The notes: a model not told the origin generated them from the sequence alone. Positions 16,605 to 26,089 are shown, counted from the stretch's first letter. The stretch is 64,000 nt of DNA from CAXBNB01 sp049115735 (GCA_049115735.1 JAGDZP010000002.1:62001-126000), one strand, 5' to 3'. A program made the numbers and translations.

Positions 16605-17210
16605 ATGAAAAAGGGAATAATAGTAGTTGTGATTTTGGGCTTGTTGGCTCTTATATTTTATACTCAATCAGGCAGGGAGTCGGCAGAGGAATATGCTGCG
16701 AAGATTGAAGAAGCAAGGGTAGAAAAGAATGAGTTTATGAAGACTTCTTCCCAGTCTCCGTTTTTGGGATCGGATATGGCTTTTGAGCCTTTGAAATTTT
16801 TTGCACCAAACCCAGAATTTAAAGTAAGGGCTAAAATTGAGGTGATCGAAAGCAAATCTTTCTTGACGCTTGGCACCTCAACGGGCCAAGATGAAAAGTA
16901 TCTGAAATACGCCTATGCCAGTTTTGAATTAAAGGGAACTCCAATGAAACTGTTGCTATTGAAAAAGGCGACAGGAAAAAAGGGAGAGCCTGTTTTCACA
17001 TCTTTTGCTGATGATACCAGTGGCGACTCTACATACGGTGGAGGCAGGTACCTGGATTTGGAATTTAAAAATGCCAGGCGAATCGATATTGATTTCAACC
17101 TGGCATATAATCCTTATTGTGCCTATAATGGCAATTTCAGTTGCCCATTACCTCCGGCTGAGAATATTCTTACTGTCGCTATTGAAGCTGGGGAAAAAAC
17201 ATTTCATTAA
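16605..17210 (+). CDS. DUF1684-family protein
   Basis: 201 residues, starting with one hydrophobic helix (GIIVVVILGLLALIFYT) that is a membrane anchor or uncleaved signal. The DUF1684 hallmark is clear in the C-terminal half: GGGRYLDLEF, then the conserved IDFNLAYNPYCAYNGNFSCP with PPAENILTVAIEAGEK. Its function is unknown. It starts 7 bp after radC on the same strand. The gene to its right is convergent with a 27-bp gap and no obvious terminator. Confidence 0.85.
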   Translation: MKKGIIVVVILGLLALIFYTQSGRESAEEYAAKIEEARVEKNEFMKTSSQSPFLGSDMAFEPLKFFAPNPEFKVRAKIEVIESKSFLTLGTSTGQDEKYLKYAYASFELKGTPMKLLLLKKATGKKGEPVFTSFADDTSGDSTYGGGRYLDLEFKNARRIDIDFNLAYNPYCAYNGNFSCPLPPAENILTVAIEAGEKTFH

Positions 17211-17237
17211 AGAAGTAATTGTGCTCATGCGGATATT

Positions 17238-17972
17238 CTAATTTGCACTTTGAGCAACATCGAGTAAGGTCACGGTTGGCGCACCAATTACTCCAGCTTT
17301 TTTCATTTCTTCTTCCAGCTCTGGGTTTTGTAGGAAAACAGCTGATTTTTCAGCGTCTGTGATTCCCAAGTAAATGCCCACATTGTTCGGGTTTTCTGAA
17401 TTGGTTGCCGTGACAATGGCCAAACTACCATTTGCCACGCGTACACTGTCGTGTTCTTCAAAGAGTTGTTGCCACGCCTCAACATCGGAAACATCATGGT
17501 TAACCAGGTAGGCCTGTTTGAATTCCGCTTCTTCCGATCCAGGCCTTAGCCACTTCAAGTCCCAATAGGAAACTTCCGGCTCAGAAGTAACGCCAGCCTG
17601 CTGCATAGCAAATTTCAAATCCTGAGATGTTGCAAATGCTTTCGCAGACTCATGTCCGCTGGTAAAAAGAGTGACAGTAACCATATTTGGGTTGTCAGAA
17701 TGGCGGTGCACAGTGCCATCGTTTAGGCCATTGCCCGTTCTCATGCCACTGGCTTCATTGTAGCTTTCAAGCCACTTGTCAAAATCGGCTACTTCATGTG
17801 TGATGATCATCCCGTATTTTGGGGCATCAGATGAGCCATTCATTTCGGCTTTCTCTGATGATTCACTTTTAGCTTCGGGCGCTTGCGTTTCTTCTGTTTT
17901 CTTTGGACTACTACATGCGAAGGCCAACAGTAAGACTCCAGCATAAATACATTTTAAATAATATTTGTTCAT
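17238..17972 (-). CDS. Lipoprotein with two tandem ABM-like domains
   Basis: 244 residues. The signal peptide ends in a lipobox (LLAFAC), so the protein is lipid-anchored after Cys20. A Ser/Glu-rich linker follows, then two related segments of about 85 residues. The first begins MIITHEVADFDKWLESY and the second YLVNHDVSDVEAWQQLFEEH. Each continues with a strand-turn-strand pattern and ends in (A/P)-E-V or (A/P)-T-V (QQAGVTSEPEVSYWD and KKAGVIGAPTVTLLD). That is the look of a duplicated dimeric alpha/beta-barrel (ABM-like) domain. Function unknown. The 192-bp gap to the CE15 gene contains both divergent promoters. Confidence 0.7.
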   Translation of the reverse strand: MNKYYLKCIYAGVLLLAFACSSPKKTEETQAPEAKSESSEKAEMNGSSDAPKYGMIITHEVADFDKWLESYNEASGMRTGNGLNDGTVHRHSDNPNMVTVTLFTSGHESAKAFATSQDLKFAMQQAGVTSEPEVSYWDLKWLRPGSEEAEFKQAYLVNHDVSDVEAWQQLFEEHDSVRVANGSLAIVTATNSENPNNVGIYLGITDAEKSAVFLQNPELEEEMKKAGVIGAPTVTLLDVAQSAN

Positions 17973-18164
17973 AGTGGTAGGGGTTTGGTTAAATTGTGAC
18001 TGAAATTAATCATTTTAGGACGCAGCAGCAATTTCCTTGTTGTTAAGCTATTGGTTAATTTGGATTAAATACTCAAACTATGAATATCCGGGCAACTGGT
18101 TGTATAATTATGAGATTCGAACAACAAAATGAATTTGATATTGTTCATTCAAAAGTAAATAACA

Positions 18165-19406
18165 ATGAAAAAAATATGTATTTCACTAGTGATTCTATTG
18201 CAGATGGCTGATGTTTTAGGCCAAGCCAACTATGACGAGTCGAGGGTTCCAAAATACGAATTGCCCACTCTTCTAGCTTCAGAAAATGGGCCTAGAATTG
18301 TCAACATTGGTCTATGGAGAAGCCTCCGCAGATCAGAAATAGTGAGCTTGTTTGAAGAGCATGTTTACGGGATAATCCCAGAGTTCGAATATGAAACATC
18401 AGTAAGCACAAAACAGCTTGGATCGCTGGACATGGGCACACCAAACAATGCCATTGAAGTGACCATAAGCTTCTCAAACGATAAGGGCAAGGTAGATATG
18501 ACAATATTGCTTGTAGGGCCAAAGAATGATGCCCCAGTTCCATTTTTTGTTGGGTATAATTTTTATGGAAACCACACCACCAATGCAGACCCGAAGATAG
18601 CAATCACAGAAAGTTATGTACGAAACAACAAGGACTATGGTATCACGGATAATGTAGCTAACGAAAAGTCACGAGGTGTAAGGAGCCACAGGTGGCCAAT
18701 GAAGGATATAGTAGAGAGGGGATATGGAGTGGCCACAATCTACTACGGAGATATTGACCCTGATTTTGACGATGGGTTTGAGAATGGTATTCATTCATTG
18801 GTGGAGCCTGAATTAGCCAAAACATGGCCTTCTATTTCAGCCTGGTCCTGGGGGCTGATGAGAGCAATGGACTACTTTGAAGAAATGGAAGATATTGGCA
18901 AGGTGAGTGTAATTGGGCATTCAAGACTTGGTAAGACATCCTTGTGGGCCGGAGCTCTAGATGAGCGCTTTGCCATAGTAGTAAGCAACGATTCAGGTTG
19001 TGGAGGAGCCGCTCTGTCACGCAGGAAATACGGCGAAACAGTGAAGCGAATTAACACCAATTTCCCACATTGGTTCAATACAAAATTCAAAAGCTATAGT
19101 GACAATGAAAAAGCCATTCCAGTTGATCAGCACATGCTCATCGCCCTGGCAGCACCCAGGCCAATATGCGTAGGCAGTGCTGTTGACGATCGGTGGGCAG
19201 ATCCGAAGGGGGAGTTTCTTTCCACGTTTCATGCAGGAGAGGTTTACAAATTATATGGCTTTAAAACTCTAGACGATTCCATGCCGGAAGTTGATGCTCC
19301 TGTTCAGTCCGATAGGCAGTCGTATCACATCAGAACAGGAGGGCACGATCTCACAGTCTACGATTGGCAGCAGTACATGAATTTTGCAGACGAGTTTTTG
19401 AAATAG
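18165..19406 (+). CDS. CE15-like glucuronoyl esterase
   Basis: 413 residues with a short signal peptide (about 1-20). The catalytic serine is S253 in GHSRLGKTSLWAGALDERFA, the form seen in bacterial family CE15 enzymes. The following VVSNDSGCGGAALSRR contains the oxyanion and acid region, and AAPRPICVGSAVDDRWADPK is a strong family signature. The catalytic histidine is in GGHDLTVYDW. CE15 enzymes hydrolyse esters of (4-O-methyl)glucuronic acid, for example in lignin-carbohydrate complexes. A BCCT transporter follows after 32 bp on the same strand. An acetylxylan-esterase label is often given to such sequences, but CE15 fits better. Confidence 0.87.
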   Translation: MKKICISLVILLQMADVLGQANYDESRVPKYELPTLLASENGPRIVNIGLWRSLRRSEIVSLFEEHVYGIIPEFEYETSVSTKQLGSLDMGTPNNAIEVTISFSNDKGKVDMTILLVGPKNDAPVPFFVGYNFYGNHTTNADPKIAITESYVRNNKDYGITDNVANEKSRGVRSHRWPMKDIVERGYGVATIYYGDIDPDFDDGFENGIHSLVEPELAKTWPSISAWSWGLMRAMDYFEEMEDIGKVSVIGHSRLGKTSLWAGALDERFAIVVSNDSGCGGAALSRRKYGETVKRINTNFPHWFNTKFKSYSDNEKAIPVDQHMLIALAAPRPICVGSAVDDRWADPKGEFLSTFHAGEVYKLYGFKTLDDSMPEVDAPVQSDRQSYHIRTGGHDLTVYDWQQYMNFADEFLK

Positions 19407-19438
19407 TCAATGCGCCTGCCAATTAGCTTTCTTGTGTT

Positions 19439-20962
19439 TTGATCAAAAAGCCCAAACTCTATTCCGAACTCAGACATCAGGTTTTTTGGCCAACATTTGT
19501 GTTGTTGATCATAGCACTTGTCTTTAGTTTAGTTGATGGGGCGACTTTTCTCAGTTTTACCAAGCAGGCGAATGATTTTGTTCTAAATCGTTTCGGAAGG
19601 TTGTTTAGTGGCGGAACATTGTTGATGTTCCTGACTTGTGTCATTCTGTATTTTCATCCCATTTCCAAACAAAAAATAGGAGGGGAAGATGCTGTCCCAC
19701 TCCTGAATAAATGGCAGTGGTTTTCCATCGTCCTTTGCACCACTATAGCAACAGGAATAATTTTTTGGGGCACTGCTGAACCAATTTATCACATCCTATC
19801 TCCGCCAGCCTTTTCAGGATTATCACCTCAAACGGCCCAGGCTGGTTCCTTTGCCATGTCAATAATGTATTTACATTGGAGCCTCATTCCGTATGCCATA
19901 TACACAGTACCTGCTGTGGTATTCGCCATCGCTTTTTACAATCACAAGCTTCCATTTTCCCTGAGTTCTACCTTATTCCCAATTTCAAATAAGCTCTCGG
20001 GCAATGTGCTCAGCAATGCCATAGATTCAATATGTCTTTATGCCTTGGTGGCGGGCATGGCTGCATCCCTGGGCGCGGGAATTTTAACCTTGTCCGGTGG
20101 GTTTAATTATCTATTCAACTGGAATCCAAAATGGATCCTCTTGCTGCTGACTATTGGCATAGTATGCTGCTTCGTTATTTCTGCCGTATCAGGCTTAATG
20201 AAAGGCATCCGTTTACTCAGTGACTTAAATGTCAAGATTTTCTTTGGCCTTACTGTTTTCGTTTTTTTGACCAGCGATATAGAGGCTATCATGACTTTAT
20301 CACTAGAGGGTATTTGGGCTTTTGCCAAAAACTTTTTCGAATACACCTCATTATCTATCCTTTATCCCAGCGACCCTTGGCCAAAGAGCTGGACGACTTT
20401 TTATTGGGCCAACTGGCTGGCATGGGCACCTATTACGGCAATGTTTTTGGGGAGATTGTCTTACGGATATTCAATCAAACAATTCTTAATATTCAACTGG
20501 ATTATCCCATCTCTCTTTGGAATAATATGGATGTCGGTTTTCAGTGGAACTGCCATCGATCTGTTTTTGAATAAAGGGATTGATCTTGGAGAAGTTTTGA
20601 ATACTGACGGACCTGAGGCCGTCATTTATACAATTTTCAATACCCTGCCTCTTTCGAAAATTGTAGCGATCATTTTCTTATTTACAGCCTTCCTGTCCTA
20701 CGTCACTGCAGCGGACTCCAATACAGAAGCAATGAGCGGAATCAGTTCGACTGGCATTTCACCAAAAAGCCCTTCCCCGCCCATATCGATAAAGGTGATT
20801 TGGGGAATTGTTATTGCTACCATAGCATTCGTTATGGTAAATATGGCAGGAGTGGATGGAGTAAAAATGCTCTCCAATCTCGGAGGTCTACCAGCCTTAA
20901 TATTGATCCTGGCAATAAATTTTGGCTTGCTGAAAATGATGTTTTCCAGAAGGAAGGAATAG
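19439..20962 (+). CDS. BCCT-family transporter
   Basis: 507 residues and about 12 transmembrane helices, the betaine/choline/carnitine transporter layout. The substrate-binding aromatic region is readable as LHWSLIPYAIYTVPAVVFAI, and the conserved helix-8 segment as FYWANWLAWAPITAMFLGR. These proteins import quaternary-ammonium or related zwitterionic solutes, usually with sodium. The start is the TTG at 19439: the only upstream ATG nearby (19410) runs into a stop before it. It follows the CE15 gene by 32 bp and ends 8 bp from the convergent histidine kinase. The link between a glucuronate esterase and this transporter is unexplained. Confidence 0.88.
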   Translation: MIKKPKLYSELRHQVFWPTFVLLIIALVFSLVDGATFLSFTKQANDFVLNRFGRLFSGGTLLMFLTCVILYFHPISKQKIGGEDAVPLLNKWQWFSIVLCTTIATGIIFWGTAEPIYHILSPPAFSGLSPQTAQAGSFAMSIMYLHWSLIPYAIYTVPAVVFAIAFYNHKLPFSLSSTLFPISNKLSGNVLSNAIDSICLYALVAGMAASLGAGILTLSGGFNYLFNWNPKWILLLLTIGIVCCFVISAVSGLMKGIRLLSDLNVKIFFGLTVFVFLTSDIEAIMTLSLEGIWAFAKNFFEYTSLSILYPSDPWPKSWTTFYWANWLAWAPITAMFLGRLSYGYSIKQFLIFNWIIPSLFGIIWMSVFSGTAIDLFLNKGIDLGEVLNTDGPEAVIYTIFNTLPLSKIVAIIFLFTAFLSYVTAADSNTEAMSGISSTGISPKSPSPPISIKVIWGIVIATIAFVMVNMAGVDGVKMLSNLGGLPALILILAINFGLLKMMFSRRKE

Positions 20963-20970
20963 CAGCTGAC

Positions 20971-21999
20971 TTATTGTTGGTTGTCCAATTCAAAACTGAA
21001 TTCAGTTCCTTTTCCAACCTTGCTTTTCACCTTGATCTCACTACCGTGTGCTTCTACAATGTGTTTCACAATGGAGAGGCCAAGGCCAGTACCACCGCGT
21101 TCCTTGGATCTACTTTTGTCTACTCTATAGAAGCGCTCAAATACCCGGTTCAGGTGTTCGGGTGGTATGCCAATGCCATTGTCTTCTATACTTATTTTCA
21201 CCCTTGGATTATCTTCGTCAGATACATTTACAAATACTTTACCCTCACCCTTGGAGTATTTAATAGCATTGGAAATAAGGTTGACCAGTACCTGGTAAAT
21301 ACGCCTTGGGTCGGCATATACAATTACTTCCTCAAACCGTTTGCAAGAAGCGTAGAGCGTGAGTCCAGCATTTTTCAAAGAATCCTCAAATTGATCGAAA
21401 ACGTCGTATATCATTTCACCCAGATCAAAATTCTCCTTTTGCATGGTGATGTCACCTGATTCCATGTGGGAAACCGTCAGCAGATCCTGTACCAGAATAT
21501 CGAGTCCATCAAGGCTCCTGGCTGCTTTTTTGAGAAACTTCATTCTGATTTTTTCATCATCAGCTGCTCCATCTATCAGTGTGTGCACAAAACCTTGAGC
21601 AGCAAAAATTGGTGTCTTCAATTCGTGAGAAACATCTGCCAGAAACTGTCTCCTAAAGGTGGCCATTCTTTTCAGTTCATCGATCTCAGATTGTTTGTTT
21701 TGAGCGTAAGTATATAATTCGGTGTAGAATTTATTGAGTGACTTGAAATCCTCAGTTTGCCTTTCTTGGCTTTCTTCTTTTTCTATTTTATGGAATAATT
21801 TATAGAGCCCTTTGAGCTCTTTGAAAAAAAGAAACTCCAGTACAGTATATATTATGACCAATGATATAGCAAAGGATAGAAAGTATATCCACCAAAACTC
21901 CTTGACTGTAAAGTCCTGAAATAGGAATAATAGAATAGAAGTGATGGTTGACAGTGAAAATGCCAGAAGCAGTGAGAGTATGCGGGAATTCAGTGCCAT
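20971..21999 (-). CDS. Sensor histidine kinase, PhoR-type
   Basis: 342 residues. Two transmembrane helices (about 7-30 and 36-58) leave almost no periplasmic loop, so sensing may be in the membrane or through a partner. A coiled region leads to the HisKA domain with the phosphoacceptor H125 in FLADVSHELKTPIFAAQG. The ATPase domain has the N-box (LISNAIKYSKG), the G1 box DNGIGIPPEHLNRVFERFYR and the G2 box RGGTGLGLSIVKHIVEAHG. It lies 65 bp downstream of its response regulator on the same strand. The combination resembles Bacteroidota PhoR, but the stimulus cannot be read from the sequence. Confidence 0.92.
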   Translation of the reverse strand: MALNSRILSLLLAFSLSTITSILLFLFQDFTVKEFWWIYFLSFAISLVIIYTVLEFLFFKELKGLYKLFHKIEKEESQERQTEDFKSLNKFYTELYTYAQNKQSEIDELKRMATFRRQFLADVSHELKTPIFAAQGFVHTLIDGAADDEKIRMKFLKKAARSLDGLDILVQDLLTVSHMESGDITMQKENFDLGEMIYDVFDQFEDSLKNAGLTLYASCKRFEEVIVYADPRRIYQVLVNLISNAIKYSKGEGKVFVNVSDEDNPRVKISIEDNGIGIPPEHLNRVFERFYRVDKSRSKERGGTGLGLSIVKHIVEAHGSEIKVKSKVGKGTEFSFELDNQQ

Positions 22000-22064
22000 T
22001 AGATTATTTTAGGCAAACTTAGTACTTATCCTACTTTTATTGGAAATAGCTCTTTGATCGAGCT

Positions 22065-22748
22065 TTAGCTAACCTCAAATTTGTAGCCTACACCTTTGAT
22101 GGTGGTAATATAGCCATCACCGATTTTTTCCCTTACTTTCCGCACATGGACATCTACAGTCCGGGCCAGTACATATACATCGGTTCCCCAGATATTGTGC
22201 AAGAGGTCGTCACGACTAAAAACTTTCCCTGAGTGCTGAGCAAGGAAATACAATAGTTCAAATTCCTTCTTTGGCAGGTTCAGTTCTTTATCCGACTGGT
22301 GTACGACATAGCTCTGCTTGTCGATGACAAGATCTGCAATCTCTATTTTTTCGTTTTCAGGTTGCTTGCTTGTCTTGCGTCTAAACAATGCGTTGATTCT
22401 GCTCATCAAGGCACGAGGTTTTATAGGCTTGGTGATGTAGTCATCCGCCCCTGAGTCAAAAGCAGCAACCTCCGAGTACTCTTCAACACGTGCCGTCAAA
22501 AAGATAATGAATGTATGGCTCAATTCCTGGACTTCTTTGAGCTGCCTGCAGGTTTCCACGCCATCTTGTTTAGGCATCATTATATCCAATAAAATCAAGT
22601 CAGGAAGGAAATCTTTGGCCAGCTCTACTCCTTTGATACCATCCAGGGCTGTTTGAACGGAGTAGCCTTCTTTTTCCAGATTGTATTTTAACAAATCCAG
22701 TATATCCGGTTCATCATCTACAACCAGGATTTTTTTTTCTTCGGCCAT
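22065..22748 (-). CDS. Response regulator, OmpR/PhoB family
   Basis: 227 residues. The receiver domain has the acidic pocket VVDDEPD, the phosphoacceptor D55 in LILLDIMMPKQDG, and the conserved Lys in DDYITKPIKPRAL. The C-terminal winged helix is typical: LNLPKKEFELLYFLAQHSGK, VFSRDDLLHNIWG, and RTVDVHVRKVREKIGD with TIKGVGYKFE. It is the first gene of the pair with the PhoR-like kinase. TTAACA-type repeats just upstream may be an autoregulatory site. Confidence 0.93.
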   Translation of the reverse strand: MAEEKKILVVDDEPDILDLLKYNLEKEGYSVQTALDGIKGVELAKDFLPDLILLDIMMPKQDGVETCRQLKEVQELSHTFIIFLTARVEEYSEVAAFDSGADDYITKPIKPRALMSRINALFRRKTSKQPENEKIEIADLVIDKQSYVVHQSDKELNLPKKEFELLYFLAQHSGKVFSRDDLLHNIWGTDVYVLARTVDVHVRKVREKIGDGYITTIKGVGYKFEVS

Positions 22749-22768
22749 TTTAAGAGTGTTGAATTAAA

Positions 22769-22784
22769 GTTAACTAATGTTAAC
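22769..22784 (-). promoter_or_regulatory. Tandem GTTAAC boxes upstream of the response regulator
   Basis: GTTAAC occurs at 22769-22774 and again at 22779-22784, a 10-bp period. Read on the reverse strand this is GTTAACATTAGTTAAC, resembling the TTAACA-spacer-TTAACA boxes of PhoP-type regulators. It ends 21 bp before the response-regulator start. Autoregulation is inferred. Confidence 0.35.
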
Positions 22785-22885
22785 CAAATTTTAGTTACGC
22801 CTCAAAAATGTACGCATTAGAATTCAAAATCAAATTTGTAATCCAGTGATAACAATAATTTAATATACAGGAAACAGAGTTGTTT

Positions 22886-23694
22886 TTAAAGTTTATTGAT
22901 CGGCTTGGTTAGCCCTTTGGCCGTTTTGATATCCAACTCAATAGCACCGATAAACATGTCTGATTTTACCTTCAGAGGGATTTTGTTTTGATCATCGGAG
23001 AGCCAGGCGTGAATAGAATCTTCACCATCGAACACAGAATTTTCTGGCATCATGGGAGCAATTTTCAAAGCCCTGATTTTTCCTAGTTTGGTTTTAATCA
23101 CCTCACGCCCTTCAAAGCGGATTTTAAAATCAAACACTTTGTTTTTATAGAATCCGTTAATAGCGACTGTTTCACCTACGGCTAACTGATCAAAATCGAT
23201 TGTTCTTAAGTAAAAGAAGCCACTTACAATGTCCTGGATGTTGTTTGGCACTGCGTAGGGTTCGATTTTTTGAAGTGCCTTGGTTTCGCGATCAAGACGT
23301 GTACATATAACGAATCGCTCTTGTGGTCGTATTCCATGATCTCGTTCCGTTTGTAGCTACCCTCGTCTATATATCTGTAAAACTTTTGAGGAATGATTGA
23401 GGCAGTGTCTATATAAGACCCCCAATGATTGCGCACTTTCGCAATGACATCAAAAAATTTGGTGGTTTTTCCGTAGATATCCACCTTATAGCAAGGCAGT
23501 CCATTTACAGTGGAAATGTTTTTGTTTATTATCATTTCACCTTCGGCTGCTTTGATAAAGCCGTAATGCGCGTAGTACTCCAAATGCTCGCCGGACTTGA
23601 AATGACTGTTGTCAATATGACGATACACCGGTCGTTCTAGCGGCGCGGTGGCCATTGAAATGATCAAAATCGATATGGCAGCAAGAGCTTTCAA
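22886..23694 (-). pseudogene. DUF3108 protein gene interrupted by a frameshift
   Basis: Two reading frames together make one DUF3108 protein of about 268 residues. The first (23694 to about 23290) has a signal peptide (MKALAAISILIISMATAP, TTG start) and SGEHLEYYAHYGFIKAAEGE. The second, from about 23290 to 22886, gives DRETKALQ, VPNNIQDIVSGFFYLRTIDF, then MPENSVFDGEDSIHAWLSDD. The change of frame is between YVH and LDRE (about 23285-23310). It is best explained by loss of one base, or by a sequencing error. It starts 3 bp after the aminopeptidase stop, so it was likely translated with that gene. DUF3108 proteins are periplasmic and of unknown role. Confidence 0.7.
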
Positions 23695-23697
23695 GTG

Positions 23698-24714
23698 CTA
23701 TTGATTTTCTTTTTGGTATTCGATGAAGGCTCTTATGTCTCCTCCAAAGTCATTTTTCAACCATTGCTCAAATTGCTCAATTTTGGAAAAATATCTTGTG
23801 AAGGATAAAAAGTAACAGTTGTTCGGCAAATGTTTTGAAAAGATACCTTTAAAGCGATTTGGGTTATTGAAAGAAATAGTATCAATCGTCTGAACAATTT
23901 CACTTATAAGTGCTTGTTTCTTCTCATGTTTTACAGAATCACTCCAGGAAATCTCAAATGACTTGTAAAGACTATCCAGGCTTTGTGTAGCTGACAGCAT
24001 ATGATTGGTGTATTTTATATAGTCGCTTTCTGTTCCCATATACTCATCCAATCTTGCATTTTTGGTGCCATACTTATACAGAAAGCGAATTGCCCCCTTT
24101 TCACCGATGAAAGACGCCAGATTTTCGTTGTATGCCAGGGAATCTTTGATGAAAATTGTGGCATGTGTAAGCTCATGAATGACCAATTCAGCCAATGAAC
24201 CATCACTTCTAAAGAGCTGATTGGACAAAATAGGATCCCTAAACCAACCAAGGGTTGACCAGGCGTTCACAGTCCTGATACGCGTATCCAAGCCCCGGGC
24301 ATTTAGAAGGTCTCTTTCGGCCTTAGCTTTTTTCAAATCAAAAAAACCTTTGTAAGAAAACTTGCCCAGAAAAGGGAATGACCATTGAACCGACTTCAGT
24401 TCAAAAGGTTCAGAGGCTGACAAATTCCAAAGAATATCTTTTCCTTTTTGATCAAATATTGAGGTGTAATTTTCCGTGTCTTTTAGACCAAGCGAGTCAA
24501 TGGCAAACTCCCTTATCTCCTGCATCAATCGAATTTTAGCTTTCAGAGAATCCGGAAAGCTCTGATCATTGAGTACTTCATCAATTGGTCTGGCATTCCA
24601 AACTACGTTGATCTGTCCCCTGCCCTGCATCAATCCATAACTTAGCAGTTCCCAATTCCATACAGCTAGCCCAACGAGCACGACCAGAATACCCCAAAGA
24701 AAATTTTTCTTCAT
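23698..24714 (-). CDS. Predicted zinc aminopeptidase (COG4324 type)
   Basis: 338 residues with one N-terminal hydrophobic helix (FLWGILVVLVGLAVWNW), so anchored to or exported through the inner membrane. The zinc motif H180-E-x-x-H184 is in LAELVIHELTHATIFIK. Downstream acidic residues at NENLASFIGEKGA (E197, E205) supply the third ligand, as in the predicted aminopeptidase family PF10023. The sequence AWSTLGWFRDPILSNQLF is also family-typical. Substrate unknown. The frameshifted DUF3108 gene follows 3 bp downstream. Confidence 0.85.
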   Translation of the reverse strand: MKKNFLWGILVVLVGLAVWNWELLSYGLMQGRGQINVVWNARPIDEVLNDQSFPDSLKAKIRLMQEIREFAIDSLGLKDTENYTSIFDQKGKDILWNLSASEPFELKSVQWSFPFLGKFSYKGFFDLKKAKAERDLLNARGLDTRIRTVNAWSTLGWFRDPILSNQLFRSDGSLAELVIHELTHATIFIKDSLAYNENLASFIGEKGAIRFLYKYGTKNARLDEYMGTESDYIKYTNHMLSATQSLDSLYKSFEISWSDSVKHEKKQALISEIVQTIDTISFNNPNRFKGIFSKHLPNNCYFLSFTRYFSKIEQFEQWLKNDFGGDIRAFIEYQKENQ

Positions 24715-25060
24715 TGATAATTATTAAATAATGGCTTCTTTTCAACTAAAAAACCTCAAGCCATAAAAGTAGATAAGAATTGGTCAAGGAAATATTCTTA
24801 ATAGAGAAAGAAGGCCAGATTAGAACAATTTGGCGAATTAGCTAAAAAAGTTAGGTTTTAGCATTCGGAACTGTTTTCCACCACTTCTAGGTAGCTTTAA
24901 GTGTTAAAATACTAAAATAAATAGTAATTAGTTTTATTATGTGAAAATAATTAGTCAAATTGCAAAGGTATTTAGTGTAATAAAAATCAACTTTCAACGC
25001 TGGGTACAAGCAAATAATAATCTAAATTAGTAATACAATTCAAATTAAATCGAGCCTAAG
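24715..25060. other. Intergenic region with divergent promoters (aminopeptidase and recA)
   Basis: 346 bp of AT-rich sequence between two divergent genes. It must hold the recA promoter, but no convincing TAnnTTTG element or LexA/SOS-type palindrome was found by eye. No small ORF or structured RNA was recognised. Confidence 0.5.
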
Positions 25061-26089
25061 ATGAGCGAAAACACTGAAAAACTCAAAGCACTTCAGCTGA
25101 CCATAGATAAACTAGAAAAGACTTATGGAAAAGGGTCTGTAATGAAGCTTTCAGACGAGAAAGTTTTGGATATTCCTTCCATTCCTACAGGCTCATTAGG
25201 CCTTGATATCGCCATGGGTATTGGTGGAGTTCCCAGAGGCAGGGTAGTAGAAATATATGGGCCGGAATCTTCTGGTAAAACAACACTGACGATGCACTGT
25301 ATTGCGGAAGCTCAGAAAAAAGGAGGCTTGGCGGCATTCATTGATGCAGAGCATGCTTTTGACAAAACGTATGCTGAGAGGCTAGGAATTGATACTGAAA
25401 ATTTGCTCATCTCACAGCCGGATAATGGTGAACAGGCACTTGAGATAGCTGAACATCTGATAAGGTCAGGAGCTATTGATATCATTGTGATTGACTCTGT
25501 GGCCGCTTTGGTTCCGAAGGCAGAACTGGAAGGCGAAATGGGTGATAGCAAAATGGGACTCCAGGCTCGATTGATGAGTCAGGCGCTACGTAAGTTGACT
25601 GGTGCAATTAACAAAACCGGCTGTACATGCATATTTATCAACCAGCTCAGAGAAAAAATAGGTGTGATGTTCGGTAATCCCGAAACCACTACCGGTGGCA
25701 ATGCACTGAAATTTTATGCTTCTGTAAGGCTGGATATTCGCCGAATCGGACAGATCAAAGAAAGTGCAGACAATGTGCTTGGCAATAGGACCAGGGTGAA
25801 GGTGGTAAAAAATAAAGTAGCACCTCCATTCAAGGTGGTGGAGTTTGATATCATGTATGGCACAGGTATCTCCAAAGTGGGTGAAATCATTGATTTGGGT
25901 GTGGAGCTAGATATAATCAATAAATCAGGTTCTTGGTTTTCTTACAAAGGCAACAAACTCGGTCAGGGACGAGACTCTGTCAAAGGTCTAATAGCGGATA
26001 ATCCTGAATTGATGGAAGAACTTGAAGCCAGTATCAAAAGAAAAATCCATGGTGTGCCTGAGGATGAAGTTGAAGAAAAAGCATCCTAA
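25061..26089 (+). CDS. recA: Recombinase RecA
   Basis: Cytosolic ATP-dependent strand-exchange protein central to homologous recombination and SOS induction. 342 residues, complete. The N-terminal oligomerisation segment is LQLTIDKLEKTYGKGSVMKL. Walker A is GPESSGKTT at 67-75, Walker B is IDIIVIDSVAALVPK, and the DNA-binding loop L2 region INQLREKIGVMFGNPETTTG is fully conserved. The C-terminus ends in a short acidic tail (DEVEEKAS). It stands alone; valS follows after 245 bp. No inserted intein or other oddity. Confidence 0.98.
   Translation: MSENTEKLKALQLTIDKLEKTYGKGSVMKLSDEKVLDIPSIPTGSLGLDIAMGIGGVPRGRVVEIYGPESSGKTTLTMHCIAEAQKKGGLAAFIDAEHAFDKTYAERLGIDTENLLISQPDNGEQALEIAEHLIRSGAIDIIVIDSVAALVPKAELEGEMGDSKMGLQARLMSQALRKLTGAINKTGCTCIFINQLREKIGVMFGNPETTTGGNALKFYASVRLDIRRIGQIKESADNVLGNRTRVKVVKNKVAPPFKVVEFDIMYGTGISKVGEIIDLGVELDIINKSGSWFSYKGNKLGQGRDSVKGLIADNPELMEELEASIKRKIHGVPEDEVEEKAS

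Noticed and set aside
20800..21459. 219-codon forward frame across the BCCT end and histidine kinase
   Set aside because: It is out of frame with BCCT and antisense to the catalytic domain of the kinase, where G1/G2 boxes prove the reverse strand.
24715..25060. SOS box for recA
   Set aside because: No LexA-like palindrome could be seen, and many Bacteroidota lack a classical one.
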